In this document: positions 8,910 through 18,107 of the stretch, piece after piece
Layout of the letters: the number at the start of each line of letters is the position of its first letter
Position numbering within the stretch: position 1 is the stretch's first letter
Assembly (NCBI RefSeq): GCF_005280655.1
Contig: NZ_CP040058.1
Span: 1,464,001 to 1,528,000 of the forward strand
From: Anaerostipes rhamnosivorans
GTDB lineage: Bacteria; Bacillota; Clostridia; Lachnospirales; Lachnospiraceae
Length of the DNA: 64,000 nt
Direction: 5' to 3'
Program-made: the position numbers and the translations under genes
The notes under the pieces: generated by a model
What the model saw: only the letters and a program-made list of their open reading frames with translations
What the model was told of the DNA's origin: nothing
Database searches by the model: none

Positions 8910-9800
8910 TCACTTTAAAATAGAGGAAAGCAGTTTTTTTGAGATCGTAAATTCTGGAGTTCCCATGTATCCGGGAGCAGCCTCATATTTGTCAAAGACG
9001 ATGACAAGGTCACCAGACGGTTTCAGGTAAAAGTTCTGTGAAGCAGAGATCTTTTTGAACTCATCTACGGGAACATCGTCTTTTTTTGTATCAATAAAAT
9101 AAGATTTGGAAGGATCCTGTTTCATTTGCTGCCGCATCTGTCTTTTGATCTCTTTGGATATGACCGTTTGATAGTCGGCATTTTTATGAAACAGGCCGCG
9201 AAGCTTCATGATCTTGCCGGTTTTTTTATTGATATTATAAATGCGGCTGTAGGCGTTTGAGCTTCCCTCAGAGGTTTCAGTGCGGATCTGTATGGAAAGG
9301 AAGGAGTTGTTGTTCAACAGGACTTTATAGTCTGTGGTGAGACTTTTGTGGGTTTTGCTGTTTTTTCGGAGATCCTTTGCAAATTCCTTTTTTATTATAT
9401 CTGTGTACTGTGCCATCTCTTTGTTTAATTCTTTCTGGGTCTTTTTATCTTTCAGACCGGTTACTTTCGGTGTTTTGATCTTTGCTTCCATATTGTTTTC
9501 CTTTTCCTCATAGGAACGGAAGGTGACCACCTTGACAATGCTTTTCAGCACAGGAACCTTTGTCATAGCATAGGCAATGTTCTGGTTTGTGTTTGCGGCC
9601 ACGGTGATGACAAAAAGAGCAGCCGCGGCAGATAATCCTAATTTTGTTCCAAACGCCGTAAAACGTGCTTTTTTTCGGGCTCTTTCATTTTCCGCTTTTC
9701 CTTTCTCGATGGAATCCATCACTTTTTGGTGCAGCTCTTTTGGAATTTCAATGTCTTCATACTGTTGTTTGAGACGATCCATTTTCTTTTTATTTTCCAT
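8910..9800 (-). CDS. rsiV: RsiV-like anti-sigma factor (DUF3298-type lysozyme-sensor fold)
   Basis: 296 residues. A cytoplasmic N-terminus (about 1-45, charged, sigma-binding), one membrane segment (LGLSAAAALFVITVAA, about 52-68), then an extracellular domain. The segment after the membrane helix (NIAYAMTKVPVLKSIVKVV) matches RsiV of Bacillus, where signal peptidase cuts near AYA and lysozyme binds the C-terminal DUF3298 domain to release SigV. The C-terminal part here (DFKKISASQNFYLKPSGDLVIVFDKYEAAPGYMG-like) fits that domain. The start overlaps the sigma gene by 11 bp, so the two are translationally coupled. Lysozyme as the signal is inferred from the family. Confidence 0.88.
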   Translation of the reverse strand: MENKKKMDRLKQQYEDIEIPKELHQKVMDSIEKGKAENERARKKARFTAFGTKLGLSAAAALFVITVAANTNQNIAYAMTKVPVLKSIVKVVTFRSYEEKENNMEAKIKTPKVTGLKDKKTQKELNKEMAQYTDIIKKEFAKDLRKNSKTHKSLTTDYKVLLNNNSFLSIQIRTETSEGSSNAYSRIYNINKKTGKIMKLRGLFHKNADYQTVISKEIKRQMRQQMKQDPSKSYFIDTKKDDVPVDEFKKISASQNFYLKPSGDLVIVFDKYEAAPGYMGTPEFTISKKLLSSILK

Positions 9801-10284
9801 GATATGATTCTCCTTCTGACAATTCGACTTTTAATTTTTTCAGGCTTCGGTAGAGCAGAGATTTTACTGAGTTTAAATTCTCATTTAGTATTTCAGCGAT
9901 CTCCGAAAGCTTCAGATCCTCAAAGAAACGCAGGATGACTACCTGTTTTTCTCTGGGGCTCAATACATTTAACGCGTCTAACGTATCAAAATCCCGGTAG
10001 GAATCCTCAGATCCGTATTCGTAATCCTCGATCCCTATGACTTCCTTTTTGTTTTTCCTGATCAGGTCAATTGCAGTGTTTATGGTGATCCGGTAAAGCC
10101 ATGTCTTTACATATTGAGGCTTTACCGTGTGGCATTTTGTGATGGCCTTGCAGGCACTCTCCTGAACGATGTCCATGGCGTCACTCTCATTGTGCACATA
10201 AGTATATGCCATACGGTAAAGGCTCTCATATTCAGAGACAATGATGTCTGCTGTCAGGCTTTCCATCTCCGATGTCTTTTTCAT
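9790..10284 (-). CDS. sigV: ECF sigma factor, SigV-like
   Basis: 164 residues. Region 2 (SEYESLYRMAYTYVHNESDAMDIVQES) and region 4 (LSPREKQVVILRFFEDLKLSEIAEIL, then SVKSLLYRSLKKLK) are complete. AAGGAGG lies before the ATG. It directs RNA polymerase to cell-envelope stress genes; in relatives this gives lysozyme resistance. Upstream, on the same strand, a TGAAAC-N17-CGTC promoter of the ECF type indicates positive autoregulation. Overlaps the anti-sigma gene by 11 bp. Confidence 0.93.
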   Translation of the reverse strand: MKKTSEMESLTADIIVSEYESLYRMAYTYVHNESDAMDIVQESACKAITKCHTVKPQYVKTWLYRITINTAIDLIRKNKKEVIGIEDYEYGSEDSYRDFDTLDALNVLSPREKQVVILRFFEDLKLSEIAEILNENLNSVKSLLYRSLKKLKVELSEGESYHGK

Positions 10285-10320
10285 GAATGAAACCTCCTTG
10301 ATTTGTAGCTACAAAAATTA

Positions 10321-10347
10321 GACGCAGCAGAAAGAGAAATAGTTTCA
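10321..10347 (-). promoter_or_regulatory. ECF-type autoregulatory promoter of sigV-rsiV
   Basis: On the minus strand -35 TGAAAC (10347-10342), 17-bp spacer, -10 CGTC (10324-10321). This matches the extracytoplasmic-function promoter consensus known for SigV/SigX-type factors and lies 37 bp before the sigma gene. Confidence 0.75.
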
Positions 10348-10351
10348 AGGG

Positions 10352-10414
10352 AGTTTTTCTCCGTTGTCTCCAGTCAGCTCTGGAAAGGCCTCCATACGAC
10401 AACGGAGAAAAACT
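10352..10414. repeat. Hairpin repeat, copy A
   Basis: Perfect 17-bp arms (10352-10368 and 10398-10414) enclose a 29-nt loop that itself holds a small TCCAG/CTGGA stem. It lies 4 bp upstream of the sigV promoter. Copy B (10510-10582) is an inverted, diverged copy. The 410-bp stretch 10285-10694 holds no gene; it contains the sigV promoter, these two hairpins and the yycJ promoter (-10 TATAAT at 10639). Confidence 0.85.
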
Positions 10415-10509
10415 TTTGTAGGCAGTAACAGTTATTCGGCTTGCTTTTTCAGATAGGTCATAAATTATTTATTAAATAAATGAGCCAGCTAAACATTAGG
10501 TACCGATCT

Positions 10510-10582
10510 GAGATAGTTTTTGTTCATTATCGGAAGGAGGCCTTACCAGAGTCGACTGGAGATAATGAACAAAAACTGTCTC
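10510..10582. repeat. Hairpin repeat, copy B (inverted relative to A)
   Basis: 22-bp arms (10510-10531 and 10561-10582, one G:T pair) enclose a 29-nt loop. Reversed and complemented, the loop of copy A matches this loop at 24 of 29 positions, and the inner 17 bp of the stems differ at 4 positions with matching changes in both arms. It ends in TCTCTTTC on the + strand, upstream of yycJ. Confidence 0.85.
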
Positions 10583-10694
10583 TTTCAATTATCACAGAGT
10601 ACGGATAAAAAAACTATACAATTTTCCTAACCTTATGATATAATGGCAGATAGATTCGGACCGCGCTTTTATGCGGACGAAGATGAATTGAGGT

Positions 10695-11480
10695 ATGAGA
10701 ATGGAATTATCAAGTATTGCAAGCAGCAGTGAGGGAAACTCTATCTTTGTAGGGGCAAAGGATACGAAGCTTTTGGTGGACTGCGGCATCAGTGCAAAGA
10801 GAATAGAAAAGTCCCTGGGGGAACTGGATACCAGGGCCGATGAGCTTACCGGGATCTTGGTTACCCATGAGCACTCTGACCATATCAAGGGGCTGGGAGT
10901 GATGATGAGGAGATACGGCCTGCCGGTTTTTGCCACGGCAAAAACCATCGATGCGGTTTTAGGAAGCAGGCATATTGGAAAAGTGGAGAAGAGCTTGTTC
11001 CATCCCATTGAAGCAGATCACCCGTTTAGGCTTGACGACATTACTGTGGAAGCATCCCATGTGTGGCATGACGCGGCAGATCCTGTGTGCTATTCCTTCT
11101 ATTCAGAAGGGTTTAAGGCAAGCATTGCCACAGACCTGGGAGACTATGACGAATATCTGGTGGAAAAGATCAGGGATTCCCATATTTTATTTGTGGAAGC
11201 AAACCACGACGTGAACATGCTCCAGGTGGGAAGCTATCCATATTATCTGAAGCGGCGCATACTGGGCGACCATGGGCATCTATCCAACGAGCGGTGTGCC
11301 CAGCTGATTGAAGATACCGTGACCCAAAAGACCCAGAAGGTATATCTGGGACATTTAAGCAAGGAGAACAACTTTGCCGAGCTTGCCTATGAGACCGTAA
11401 AGGTAGCACTGACAAAGCCGGATTTTCTGATGGAAGTGGCAAAGAGAGACTGCATTTCATCCATCACCAAAGTCAGTTAA
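10695..11480 (+). CDS. yycJ: Metallo-beta-lactamase-fold hydrolase, YycJ/WalJ type
   Basis: 261 residues. Cytoplasmic metal-dependent hydrolase/nuclease. Seen: SSSEGNS near the N-terminus (typical of YycJ), metal ligands THEHSDH (about 56-62), H in EASHVWHDA, D in IATDLGD, and H in LGDHGHLS and YLGHLS. In Bacillus the gene sits with walKR and affects genome stability; here walKR is absent nearby. First gene of a likely run yycJ - ACT - PFL - pepD, with short gaps (26, 12 and 2 bp). Confidence 0.93.
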   Translation: MRMELSSIASSSEGNSIFVGAKDTKLLVDCGISAKRIEKSLGELDTRADELTGILVTHEHSDHIKGLGVMMRRYGLPVFATAKTIDAVLGSRHIGKVEKSLFHPIEADHPFRLDDITVEASHVWHDAADPVCYSFYSEGFKASIATDLGDYDEYLVEKIRDSHILFVEANHDVNMLQVGSYPYYLKRRILGDHGHLSNERCAQLIEDTVTQKTQKVYLGHLSKENNFAELAYETVKVALTKPDFLMEVAKRDCISSITKVS

Positions 11481-11506
11481 GATACATATTTTTAGGAGGA
11501 TTAAAA

Positions 11507-11779
11507 ATGGATAAGACAGTAATTACAGTGGTAGGGAAAGATAATGTTGGGATTATCGCAAAGGTCTGCACCTATCTGGCCAATAACCATGTGAACATTC
11601 TGGATATTTCCCAGACGATCACAGGGGGATTCTTCAATATGATGATGGTTGTGGACTCTTCCGAGGCCACAAAGGATATCACAGTATTTTCAGAAGAACT
11701 GAAACAGATCGGGGAAGAACTGGGCGTTGTCATTCAGGCACAGAACGAAAAGATTTTTAATGTTATGCACAGGATTTAA
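11507..11779 (+). CDS. ACT-domain protein (UPF0237 family)
   Basis: 90 residues, one ACT domain: TVVGKDNVGIIAKVCTYLANNHVNILDISQTI is the classical ligand-binding beta-alpha-beta start. Such proteins bind small molecules, often amino acids. It is followed after 12 bp by the PFL-family gene, a pairing seen across Firmicutes, so the two probably act together. AGGAGG ribosome site. Precise ligand unknown. Confidence 0.92.
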   Translation: MDKTVITVVGKDNVGIIAKVCTYLANNHVNILDISQTITGGFFNMMMVVDSSEATKDITVFSEELKQIGEELGVVIQAQNEKIFNVMHRI

Positions 11780-11791
11780 CGGGGGTCTGAA

Positions 11792-13156
11792 ATGATAAAT
11801 ATTAACGAAGTAATTGAAACCAATAAGATGATCTCAGAGATGAACCTGGATGTGCGTACGATCACTATCGGGATCAGTCTTTTAGACTGCGTAGGTTCCA
11901 CACTCTCTGAAGTAAAAGAAAATATTTATACAAAGATCACCACAGTTGCGAAAGATCTGGTGAAAACAGGGAAGGATATAGAGAAGGAGTTTGGCATTCC
12001 TATCGTCAACAAGAGGATCTCCATCACTCCGATTGCACTGGTGGGCGGAAATGTCTGCAAGACTTCCGATGATTTCGTAGAGCTTGCCAAGGTGCTGGAT
12101 AAGGCGGCTAAGGAGGTAGGCGTCAACTTCCTGGGCGGTTACTCCGCGCTGGTGAGTAAAGGAATGACAAAAGCAGACGAGCTCTTGATCCGTTCCATTC
12201 CGAAAGCCATGGCATCTACAGATTTTGTGTGCTCCTCCGTGAATGTGGGAAGTACTAAGACTGGAATCAACATGGACGCAGTGAAGCTGATCGGTGAGAT
12301 GATTAAGGAGACTGCTGAATTAACAAAGGAAACTGACTGTCTGGGATGCGGAAAGTTTGTCGTATTCTGCAATGCCCCGGATGATAATCCATTTATGGCG
12401 GGTGCGTTCCACGGAGTGACAGAGACAGATTCTGTCATCAACGTTGGAGTCAGCGGACCGGGAGTTGTAAAACGTGCCATTGAACTTGTGCACGGGGAGA
12501 ACTTTGAGGTTCTGTGTGAGACGATCAAGAAGACTGCATTTAAGATCACCCGTGTGGGACAGCTGGTAGCGAAAGAGGCTTCCAAACGTCTCGGAATCCC
12601 GTTTGGGATCATTGACCTTTCCCTTGCACCGACCCCGGCTGTGGGCGACAGTGTGGGAGAGATCTTAGAGGAGATCGGACTTGAGTTTACAGGTGCCCCG
12701 GGAACAACGGCAGCGCTTGCCATGTTAAATGACCAGGTGAAGAAGGGCGGAGTTATGGCTTCTTCTTACGTGGGAGGTTTAAGCGGAGCGTTTATTCCAG
12801 TAAGCGAGGACCAGAGAATGATCGATGCGGTCAACGCAGGCGCATTGACACTGGAAAAACTGGAGGCCATGACCTGTGTATGTTCTGTAGGACTTGATAT
12901 GATCGCAATTCCTGGAAAAACAAAGGCATCCACGATTGCAGGAATGATCGCCGATGAGATGGCTCTGGGAATGATCAACCAAAAGACAACCGCAGTCCGC
13001 ATCATACCGGCTATCGGAAAAGATGTGGGAGACCAGGTAGAGTTCGGCGGTCTTTTAGGATACGCACCAGTTATGCCGGTCAATGAATTCTCCTGTGATG
13101 ACTTTATTAACCGCGGCGGCAGGATTCCTGCGCCGATCCACAGTTTTAAAAATTAG
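11792..13156 (+). CDS. PFL family protein (UPF0210/DUF711)
   Basis: 454 residues, full length for the family, which is distantly related to pyruvate formate-lyase but has no proven reaction. Seen: [44 protein letters not shown] and the conserved [16 protein letters not shown]. No glycyl-radical loop (RVSGY-like) is visible, so radical chemistry is not supported. Operon with the ACT gene before it and pepD after it (GTG 2 bp beyond the stop). Confidence 0.93.
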   Translation: MININEVIETNKMISEMNLDVRTITIGISLLDCVGSTLSEVKENIYTKITTVAKDLVKTGKDIEKEFGIPIVNKRISITPIALVGGNVCKTSDDFVELAKVLDKAAKEVGVNFLGGYSALVSKGMTKADELLIRSIPKAMASTDFVCSSVNVGSTKTGINMDAVKLIGEMIKETAELTKETDCLGCGKFVVFCNAPDDNPFMAGAFHGVTETDSVINVGVSGPGVVKRAIELVHGENFEVLCETIKKTAFKITRVGQLVAKEASKRLGIPFGIIDLSLAPTPAVGDSVGEILEEIGLEFTGAPGTTAALAMLNDQVKKGGVMASSYVGGLSGAFIPVSEDQRMIDAVNAGALTLEKLEAMTCVCSVGLDMIAIPGKTKASTIAGMIADEMALGMINQKTTAVRIIPAIGKDVGDQVEFGGLLGYAPVMPVNEFSCDDFINRGGRIPAPIHSFKN

Positions 13157-13158
13157 AG

Positions 13159-14607
13159 GTGAAGACTTTTGGGGTATTAAGCCATTTAGAACCAAAAAAA
13201 GTTTTTGAATATTTTGAAATCCTTACCGGAATTCCTCACGGCTCTTACAACTGTAAGGCTGTGAGTGATTTCTGTGTGGATTTTGCCAGACAGAGAGGCC
13301 TTTTTGTACTGCAGGACGATCACTATAATGTGATCATCAAAAAGGAGGCCTCTCCTTCTTGTGCCCATAAGCCTGCTCTGATCCTTCAGGGACATTTGGA
13401 TATGGTATGCCAGAAGGAGCCTGGCAGTCCAGTGGATTTTACAAAGGATGGACTGGAACTGGAAATTGACGGGGACTTTGTCCGGGCAAAAGGAACAACC
13501 TTAGGAGGAGATGACGGTATTGCTGTAGCATACTGCCTTGCCCTCTTAGATGATGACACGGTTTCGCATCCTCCTTTGGAAGTCGTGTTTACAACGGAGG
13601 AAGAAGTAGGCATGGAGGGAGCCACGGCCCTTGATACCTCCGTCCTTGAAGGAAGATATCTTTTAAATATTGATTCTGAGGAGGAAGGGATTCTCCTTGC
13701 AGGGTGCGCGGGAGGTACCACAGTTAAGGTTACCCTGCCTCTTGAATATGAGAAGAGACAGGGCAGCATCTGCCAGATCTCTATCACAGGACTTTTGGGC
13801 GGACACTCTGGCACAGAGATTGACAAAAACCATGGAAACGCCCATATTTTAATGGGGCGGATGCTTGAGTACATGGAAGGGATCCATTTGATCCGCATCT
13901 ATGGTGCCCAGGAACAGAAGGACAACGCTATCCCAAACGAATGCTATGCCAAGCTGGTCTATGAGGACAGGGATGCTATAGAAGAGGCCGCAGCGAAACT
14001 GCTTTTATACTGCAAGGAGCAGTTCCAGGATACGGATGATGGAATTGAAGTCAACCTTGAGTTTTTTGATGCGGAGGCTGAAGAATGTCTGACATCTGAG
14101 GCACAGGAGAGAGTCCTTTATTTCCTGACCCATACGCCCAACGGAATCCATACGATGAGCAGGGATATTGAGGGGCTTGTGGAGAGTTCCTTGAATCTTG
14201 GGATTCTTAAGATGGAGGCCGGAAAGATCTCCTTTTCCTTTGGAGTCCGGAGTTCAGCCCCGGTTTATAAGGAGGAACTGGCCGGAAATCTTAAGTCACT
14301 GGCAGAGAAGCTTCATGGAAGCTATGAGCGGACCAATGATTATCCGGCCTGGGAGTACAAAAAGGATTCTGTGCTGAGAGAGGTATTTCTGGATAAGTAC
14401 TGTCAGATCTACGGAAAAGATATGAAGGTGGAGATGATTCATGCAGGTCTTGAGTGCGGTATTTTTGCTTCCAAGATCAAGGGGCTGGATATCGTTGCCT
14501 TCGGACCGGATATCTTTGACATCCACACCACATATGAGAGGCTTTCGATTTCTTCTGTGAAGCGGACGTGGGAGCTGCTGTTAAAGATCATTGAAGAGTT
14601 CCCGTAA
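13159..14607 (+). CDS. pepD: Aminoacyl-histidine dipeptidase (M20 family)
   Basis: 482 residues. Zinc peptidase that splits Xaa-His and other dipeptides in the cytoplasm. Seen: LQGHLDMVCQ (metal His-x-Asp), GGDDGIAVAYCLALL, the catalytic EE pair in FTTEEEVGMEGA, and LLGGHSGTEIDKNHGNA of the lid domain. Starts with GTG; the AGAGG before it is very close, so initiation probably depends on coupling to the preceding PFL gene, whose stop is 2 bp upstream. Confidence 0.94.
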   Translation: MKTFGVLSHLEPKKVFEYFEILTGIPHGSYNCKAVSDFCVDFARQRGLFVLQDDHYNVIIKKEASPSCAHKPALILQGHLDMVCQKEPGSPVDFTKDGLELEIDGDFVRAKGTTLGGDDGIAVAYCLALLDDDTVSHPPLEVVFTTEEEVGMEGATALDTSVLEGRYLLNIDSEEEGILLAGCAGGTTVKVTLPLEYEKRQGSICQISITGLLGGHSGTEIDKNHGNAHILMGRMLEYMEGIHLIRIYGAQEQKDNAIPNECYAKLVYEDRDAIEEAAAKLLLYCKEQFQDTDDGIEVNLEFFDAEAEECLTSEAQERVLYFLTHTPNGIHTMSRDIEGLVESSLNLGILKMEAGKISFSFGVRSSAPVYKEELAGNLKSLAEKLHGSYERTNDYPAWEYKKDSVLREVFLDKYCQIYGKDMKVEMIHAGLECGIFASKIKGLDIVAFGPDIFDIHTTYERLSISSVKRTWELLLKIIEEFP

Positions 14608-14672
14608 AGGACCATGCAGTCAGACAGCTGAAATAAATAGGAAAAGAACCATTTAGATAAAGGAGTAGACGA

Positions 14673-15905
14673 ATGAGTGAAAATGTATATGATATTTTAC
14701 AAGAAAGAGGATTTATCGCTCAGACCACCCATGAGGAACTGCGCGATCTGCTTGGCAAAGAGAAGGTAACGTTTTATATCGGATTTGACGCTACCGCAGA
14801 CAGTCTCACAGCAGGCCACTTCCTGACGGTCATGGCTATGATGCACATGCAGAAGGCAGGCCACAGACCCATAGCGCTTTTGGGCGGAGGAACGACCATG
14901 ATCGGGGATCCCTCCGGAAAATCCGACATGCGGAATATGATGACCAAGGAAACCATCGAACACAATGCCATGCGCTTTAAAGAGCAGTTATCCCGGTTCA
15001 TCTCGTTTGATGATGACAAGGCGATTCTTGCAAACAATGCAGATTGGCTTTTAGACCTTAATTACGTAGAATTTCTCCGGGAGATCGGAGTTCATTTTTC
15101 CGTCAACAAAATGCTGACAGCGGAGTGTTATAAACAGCGTATGGAAAGGGGTCTTACATTCTTTGAGTTTAACTATATGCTCATGCAGGCCTATGACTTC
15201 CTGGAACTGAACCGCAGATATGGATGTACATTAGAGATGGGCGGCAATGACCAGTGGAACAACATTCTGGCCGGAGCGGACTTGATCCGCCGCAAGGAAC
15301 AGAAGAACGCATTTGGACTGACCCTGACTCTGCTCACAAGAAGTGACGGAGTTAAAATGGGAAAAACAATGTCAGGCGCAGTATGGCTGGATCCGGATAA
15401 AACTTCTCCTTATGAATTTTATCAGTACTGGAGAAATATTGAGGATGTAAAGGTGGAAGAGTGTCTGGGACTGCTGACCTTCCTGCCGATGGAAGAGGTA
15501 AGGTCTTTGGGCGCACTTCAGGATGCCGAGATCAACAAGGCAAAAGAAGTGCTGGCATACGAAGTGACAAAGATCGTCCACGGAGAAGAGGAAGCAAAGA
15601 AGGCACAGGCCGGTGCGAAGGCCATGTTTGTCAAAGGTGCGGCCAGTGAGGATGCGCCGATACATGAATATCCAAAGGCACAGCTTGAGGAAGGCCTTGA
15701 TATCCTGACGCTTTTGGTGGATGCAAAGCTTTGTTCCACAAGATCCGACGCCAGAAGAACCGTGACCCAGGGCGGGGTTTCTGTGAACGGTGAAAAGGTC
15801 ACAGACTTTAAGAAGGTTTATTCTTCCGCGGACTTTGACGATAAAGAACGTCTGTTGCTGAAAAAGGGAAAGAAAAGCTTCTGCCAGATAAAAGAAGAGA
15901 AATAA
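14673..15905 (+). CDS. tyrS: Tyrosyl-tRNA synthetase
   Basis: 410 residues. Class Ic synthetase charging tRNA-Tyr. Seen: the HIGH-like loop TAGHFL (about 45), the KMSKS-like loop KMGKTMSG (about 230), tyrosine-pocket [12 protein letters not shown], and a C-terminal S4-like RNA-binding domain (about 345-405). AAAGGAG precedes the ATG. The 65-bp gap to pepD is too short for a T-box leader. A strong terminator follows. Confidence 0.97.
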   Translation: MSENVYDILQERGFIAQTTHEELRDLLGKEKVTFYIGFDATADSLTAGHFLTVMAMMHMQKAGHRPIALLGGGTTMIGDPSGKSDMRNMMTKETIEHNAMRFKEQLSRFISFDDDKAILANNADWLLDLNYVEFLREIGVHFSVNKMLTAECYKQRMERGLTFFEFNYMLMQAYDFLELNRRYGCTLEMGGNDQWNNILAGADLIRRKEQKNAFGLTLTLLTRSDGVKMGKTMSGAVWLDPDKTSPYEFYQYWRNIEDVKVEECLGLLTFLPMEEVRSLGALQDAEINKAKEVLAYEVTKIVHGEEEAKKAQAGAKAMFVKGAASEDAPIHEYPKAQLEEGLDILTLLVDAKLCSTRSDARRTVTQGGVSVNGEKVTDFKKVYSSADFDDKERLLLKKGKKSFCQIKEEK

Positions 15906-15916
15906 AGAAAAGATTC

Positions 15917-15949
15917 AGGAACAGGACATACAGGTGTCCTGTTCCTTTT
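15917..15949 (+). terminator. Terminator after tyrS
   Basis: 12-bp perfect stem (15917-15928 / 15935-15946) with a 6-nt loop followed by TTTT. Confidence 0.9.
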
Positions 15950-15981
15950 GATATTCTATGTGCAGGATGGGAGGTGAGCGT

Positions 15982-16302
15982 ATGGCATCAAGTGCTGAAT
16001 TTGTAGAGTATGTATGCGGACAGCTGGAAGATACGGGAAATGTCCGCTGCCGGAAGATGTTCGGGGAATATGGTGTGTATCTGGACGGAAAATTTATCGG
16101 TGTCATCTGCGGCAATCAGCTGTTTGTAAAGATCACGCAAGCAGGGGAAAAGATTCTGCCGGACTGTGCAAAGGAACCGCCCTATGAGGGGGCAAAGCCC
16201 TATTTTCTCATAGAGGAACTGGAAAATACGGAGCTGGTCAGCCAGTTTTTAAGAGCTACCTTTGAGGAACTTCCGTTTCCAAAACCAAAAAAGAAAAAAT
16301 GA
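15982..16302 (+). CDS. TfoX/Sxy N-terminal domain protein
   Basis: 106 residues. It carries the TfoX N-terminal domain: VRCRKMFGEYGVYLDGKFIG and FVKITQAGEKIL. The C-terminal TfoX domain is absent, as is usual for short Firmicutes versions, so a competence role is not implied. The ATG at 15982 has GGGAGGTG in good position; an upstream in-frame start at 15958 lacks one. Confidence 0.88.
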   Translation: MASSAEFVEYVCGQLEDTGNVRCRKMFGEYGVYLDGKFIGVICGNQLFVKITQAGEKILPDCAKEPPYEGAKPYFLIEELENTELVSQFLRATFEELPFPKPKKKK

Positions 16303-16340
16303 AAACAGCCGCTTTCCTTTTAATGGAAAGCGGCTGTTTT
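16302..16340. terminator. Bidirectional terminator
   Basis: 16-bp perfect stem (16302-16317 / 16325-16340) with A-tract and T-tract ends, between the tfoX-like gene and the convergent small membrane gene. Confidence 0.92.
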
Positions 16341-16351
16341 GCTGACCGGAG

Positions 16352-16642
16352 TCAGCGGAAATTTTTTTGGATTTCATTCAGGGCTTTTTGGGTATAGGGA
16401 TCCCTCTGGTCGATGTGCTGAATGACGGACTTGATCTTTTGGGCATCCTTGTTGCCTGCAGTTTTAGACAGGGATAAAACAAACAGCAGAAGGATGACGG
16501 AAAAGATTGTGCGCAGCTTCAGAAAAGACCAATAGCTGGCGCCCTCTTCCGGGTCTGTGTGAAACGGATCGGAATGGGAGCTGTATTTTTGATTCAGTTT
16601 CAGTTTTTCCTGTTCCATACGAAGCCTTGTTAAATCTGTCAT
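16352..16642 (-). CDS. Small single-pass membrane protein, unknown function
   Basis: 96 residues. Cytoplasmic N-terminus with charged residues, one membrane segment (TIFSVILLLFVLSLS, about 53-67), then a short outside tail (IQHIDQRDPYTQKALNEIQKNF). The ATG at 16642 follows AAAGGAGATGATGAG; another in-frame ATG lies at 16663. No family recognised. Confidence 0.75.
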   Translation of the reverse strand: MTDLTRLRMEQEKLKLNQKYSSHSDPFHTDPEEGASYWSFLKLRTIFSVILLLFVLSLSKTAGNKDAQKIKSVIQHIDQRDPYTQKALNEIQKNFR

Positions 16643-16745
16643 CTCATCATCTCCTTTGTTCATTATATGAAAAAGGGAAATTTCTATGACACAAAAAGTT
16701 CAGACATTTTATAATTTCTTTATGTTTTCTAGTAAATGAAAATGC

Positions 16746-16816
16746 TATAATGGTATCTATACCCTCAGGGCACCCCGTATTTTATAACCCTCGGGTGAGC
16801 GCGCTTTGCGCGGTAT
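16746..16816 (+). promoter_or_regulatory. Promoter -10 and structured leader of the zinc-ribbon/J/Hsp70 operon
   Basis: A -10 TATAAT (16746-16751) is followed by a region that can fold as a three-way junction: ATACC (16759)/GGTAT (16812), CACCC (16771)/GGGTG (16793) and CGCGC (16800)/GCGCG (16808). The operon starts about 30 bp later. No known riboswitch class was recognised; the fold is read by eye. Confidence 0.45.
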
Positions 16817-16847
16817 GGGTTCAGTTTTTAAGAAAAAGAAAGGTGAG

Positions 16848-17249
16848 ATGATGAGAGATAAGATTCAAAATTTTTTAAGGGGACGCTATGGGGCGGATTC
16901 CCTTTCCAAATTTTTAATGGTTGTGGCTTTGATTGCCATGTTTGTTCCTGTTTTTATAAAGAAGTTTTTTCTTCTCTATGATCTGGGAATTGTTTTGCTG
17001 GTGTATAGTTATTTCAGGGTTCTTTCCAGAAATATCTCTAAAAGATCAGCGGAAAATGCGGCATTCTTAAGAAGGACCAGTAAGATCACAGGCTTTTTTG
17101 CAAAGAAGAAGCTGCACTTTCAGCAGCGTAAGACACATAAGTTTTTCCGCTGTCCGGGATGCGGCCAGGATATCAGGGTGCCGAAGGGCAAGGGAAAGAT
17201 TGTGATCACCTGCCCAAAGTGCCGCAAAGAGTTCCAGGCAAGATCATAA
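16848..17249 (+). CDS. Membrane protein with C-terminal zinc ribbon
   Basis: 133 residues. Two closely spaced membrane segments (about 22-58), a basic linker, and a C-terminal zinc ribbon CPGCGQDIRVPKGKGKIVITCPKC (CxxC...CxxC). The start ATG-ATG at 16848/16851 follows AAAGGTGAG; an upstream TTG at 16806 is less likely. First gene of an operon with DUF5685, J-domain and Hsp70 genes, so it may be an accessory of that chaperone system; that is inference. Confidence 0.82.
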   Translation: MMRDKIQNFLRGRYGADSLSKFLMVVALIAMFVPVFIKKFFLLYDLGIVLLVYSYFRVLSRNISKRSAENAAFLRRTSKITGFFAKKKLHFQQRKTHKFFRCPGCGQDIRVPKGKGKIVITCPKCRKEFQARS

Positions 17250-17261
17250 AAGGAGGTTTAC

Positions 17262-18107
17262 ATGTTTGGGTATTTGACCGTCAATAGACCGGAGATGAAG
17301 ATTAAGGATTTTGAGCGGTACCGCGCCTATTACTGCGGCTTGTGCCGGCGCCTTTATAAGAATTACGGGAAAAGGGGTCAGCTGACGCTGAGTTATGATA
17401 TGACATTTTTAACGATCCTGCTGAATGGGCTCTATGAACCGAAGCTTTGTTCCGGTAAGCATTTCTGTGGACTGCACCCCACCAAAAGGCAGAAGGTGCT
17501 GTGCAATCAGCTGAGTGACTACGCAGCGGATATGGGGATGCTTCTTACTTATTATAATCTGCTGGATGACTGGCAGGATGAAAGAAAACTAAAAAGCCTT
17601 TTATTGGCAGACAGTATTAAGAAAGCCTGTTCAGAGATCAGCGGCAGATATCCGAGACAGAGCAGGGCGGTCCGGAACTATATTAAGAAGCTTTCCATGT
17701 GCGAACAAGAGGAGGTGAACCAGCTGGACCGGGTGGCGGGACTCACGGGAGAGATGCTGGGGGAGATCTTTGTGTGCAGGGAAGATGAGTGGTCTGAGGA
17801 TCTGAGAAAAATGGGATTTTTCTTAGGGAAGTTTATTTATCTCATGGACGCCTATGAGGACCTGGCGGAAGACCAGGAGCACGGACGATATAATCCTTGG
17901 AGTTTTTATGAGGAGGATGCGGGATTTGAACAGAAGGCAGAGACAATCCTGACGATGATGATGACAGAGTGTGCCGCAGTGCTGGAGCGTCTTCCGATCC
18001 TCAAGGATATTGAAATTCTCAGGAATATCATTTATTCTGGTGTATGGACCAAGTTTGAGATCGCAAAGAACAAAAGAAAAGGCAATGAGGAAGATAGAGA
18101 TGGATGA
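17262..18107 (+). CDS. DUF5685 family protein
   Basis: 281 residues, mostly helical. Typical family start [21 protein letters not shown] with a CGLC motif (about 27-30), and an internal [20 protein letters not shown] segment whose acidic pattern recalls isoprenoid-synthase-like all-helical folds. Function unknown. AAAGGAGG ribosome site; its 3' end overlaps the J-domain gene by 8 bp, indicating coupling. Confidence 0.87.
   Translation: MFGYLTVNRPEMKIKDFERYRAYYCGLCRRLYKNYGKRGQLTLSYDMTFLTILLNGLYEPKLCSGKHFCGLHPTKRQKVLCNQLSDYAADMGMLLTYYNLLDDWQDERKLKSLLLADSIKKACSEISGRYPRQSRAVRNYIKKLSMCEQEEVNQLDRVAGLTGEMLGEIFVCREDEWSEDLRKMGFFLGKFIYLMDAYEDLAEDQEHGRYNPWSFYEEDAGFEQKAETILTMMMTECAAVLERLPILKDIEILRNIIYSGVWTKFEIAKNKRKGNEEDRDG

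Noticed and set aside
11792..13156. Glycyl-radical (pyruvate formate-lyase) enzyme
   Set aside because: Despite the family name PFL, no glycyl-radical RVxGY-like loop or activating enzyme is present.
14608..14672. T-box leader before tyrS
   Set aside because: The gap is 65 bp and lacks the T-box consensus and specifier stem.
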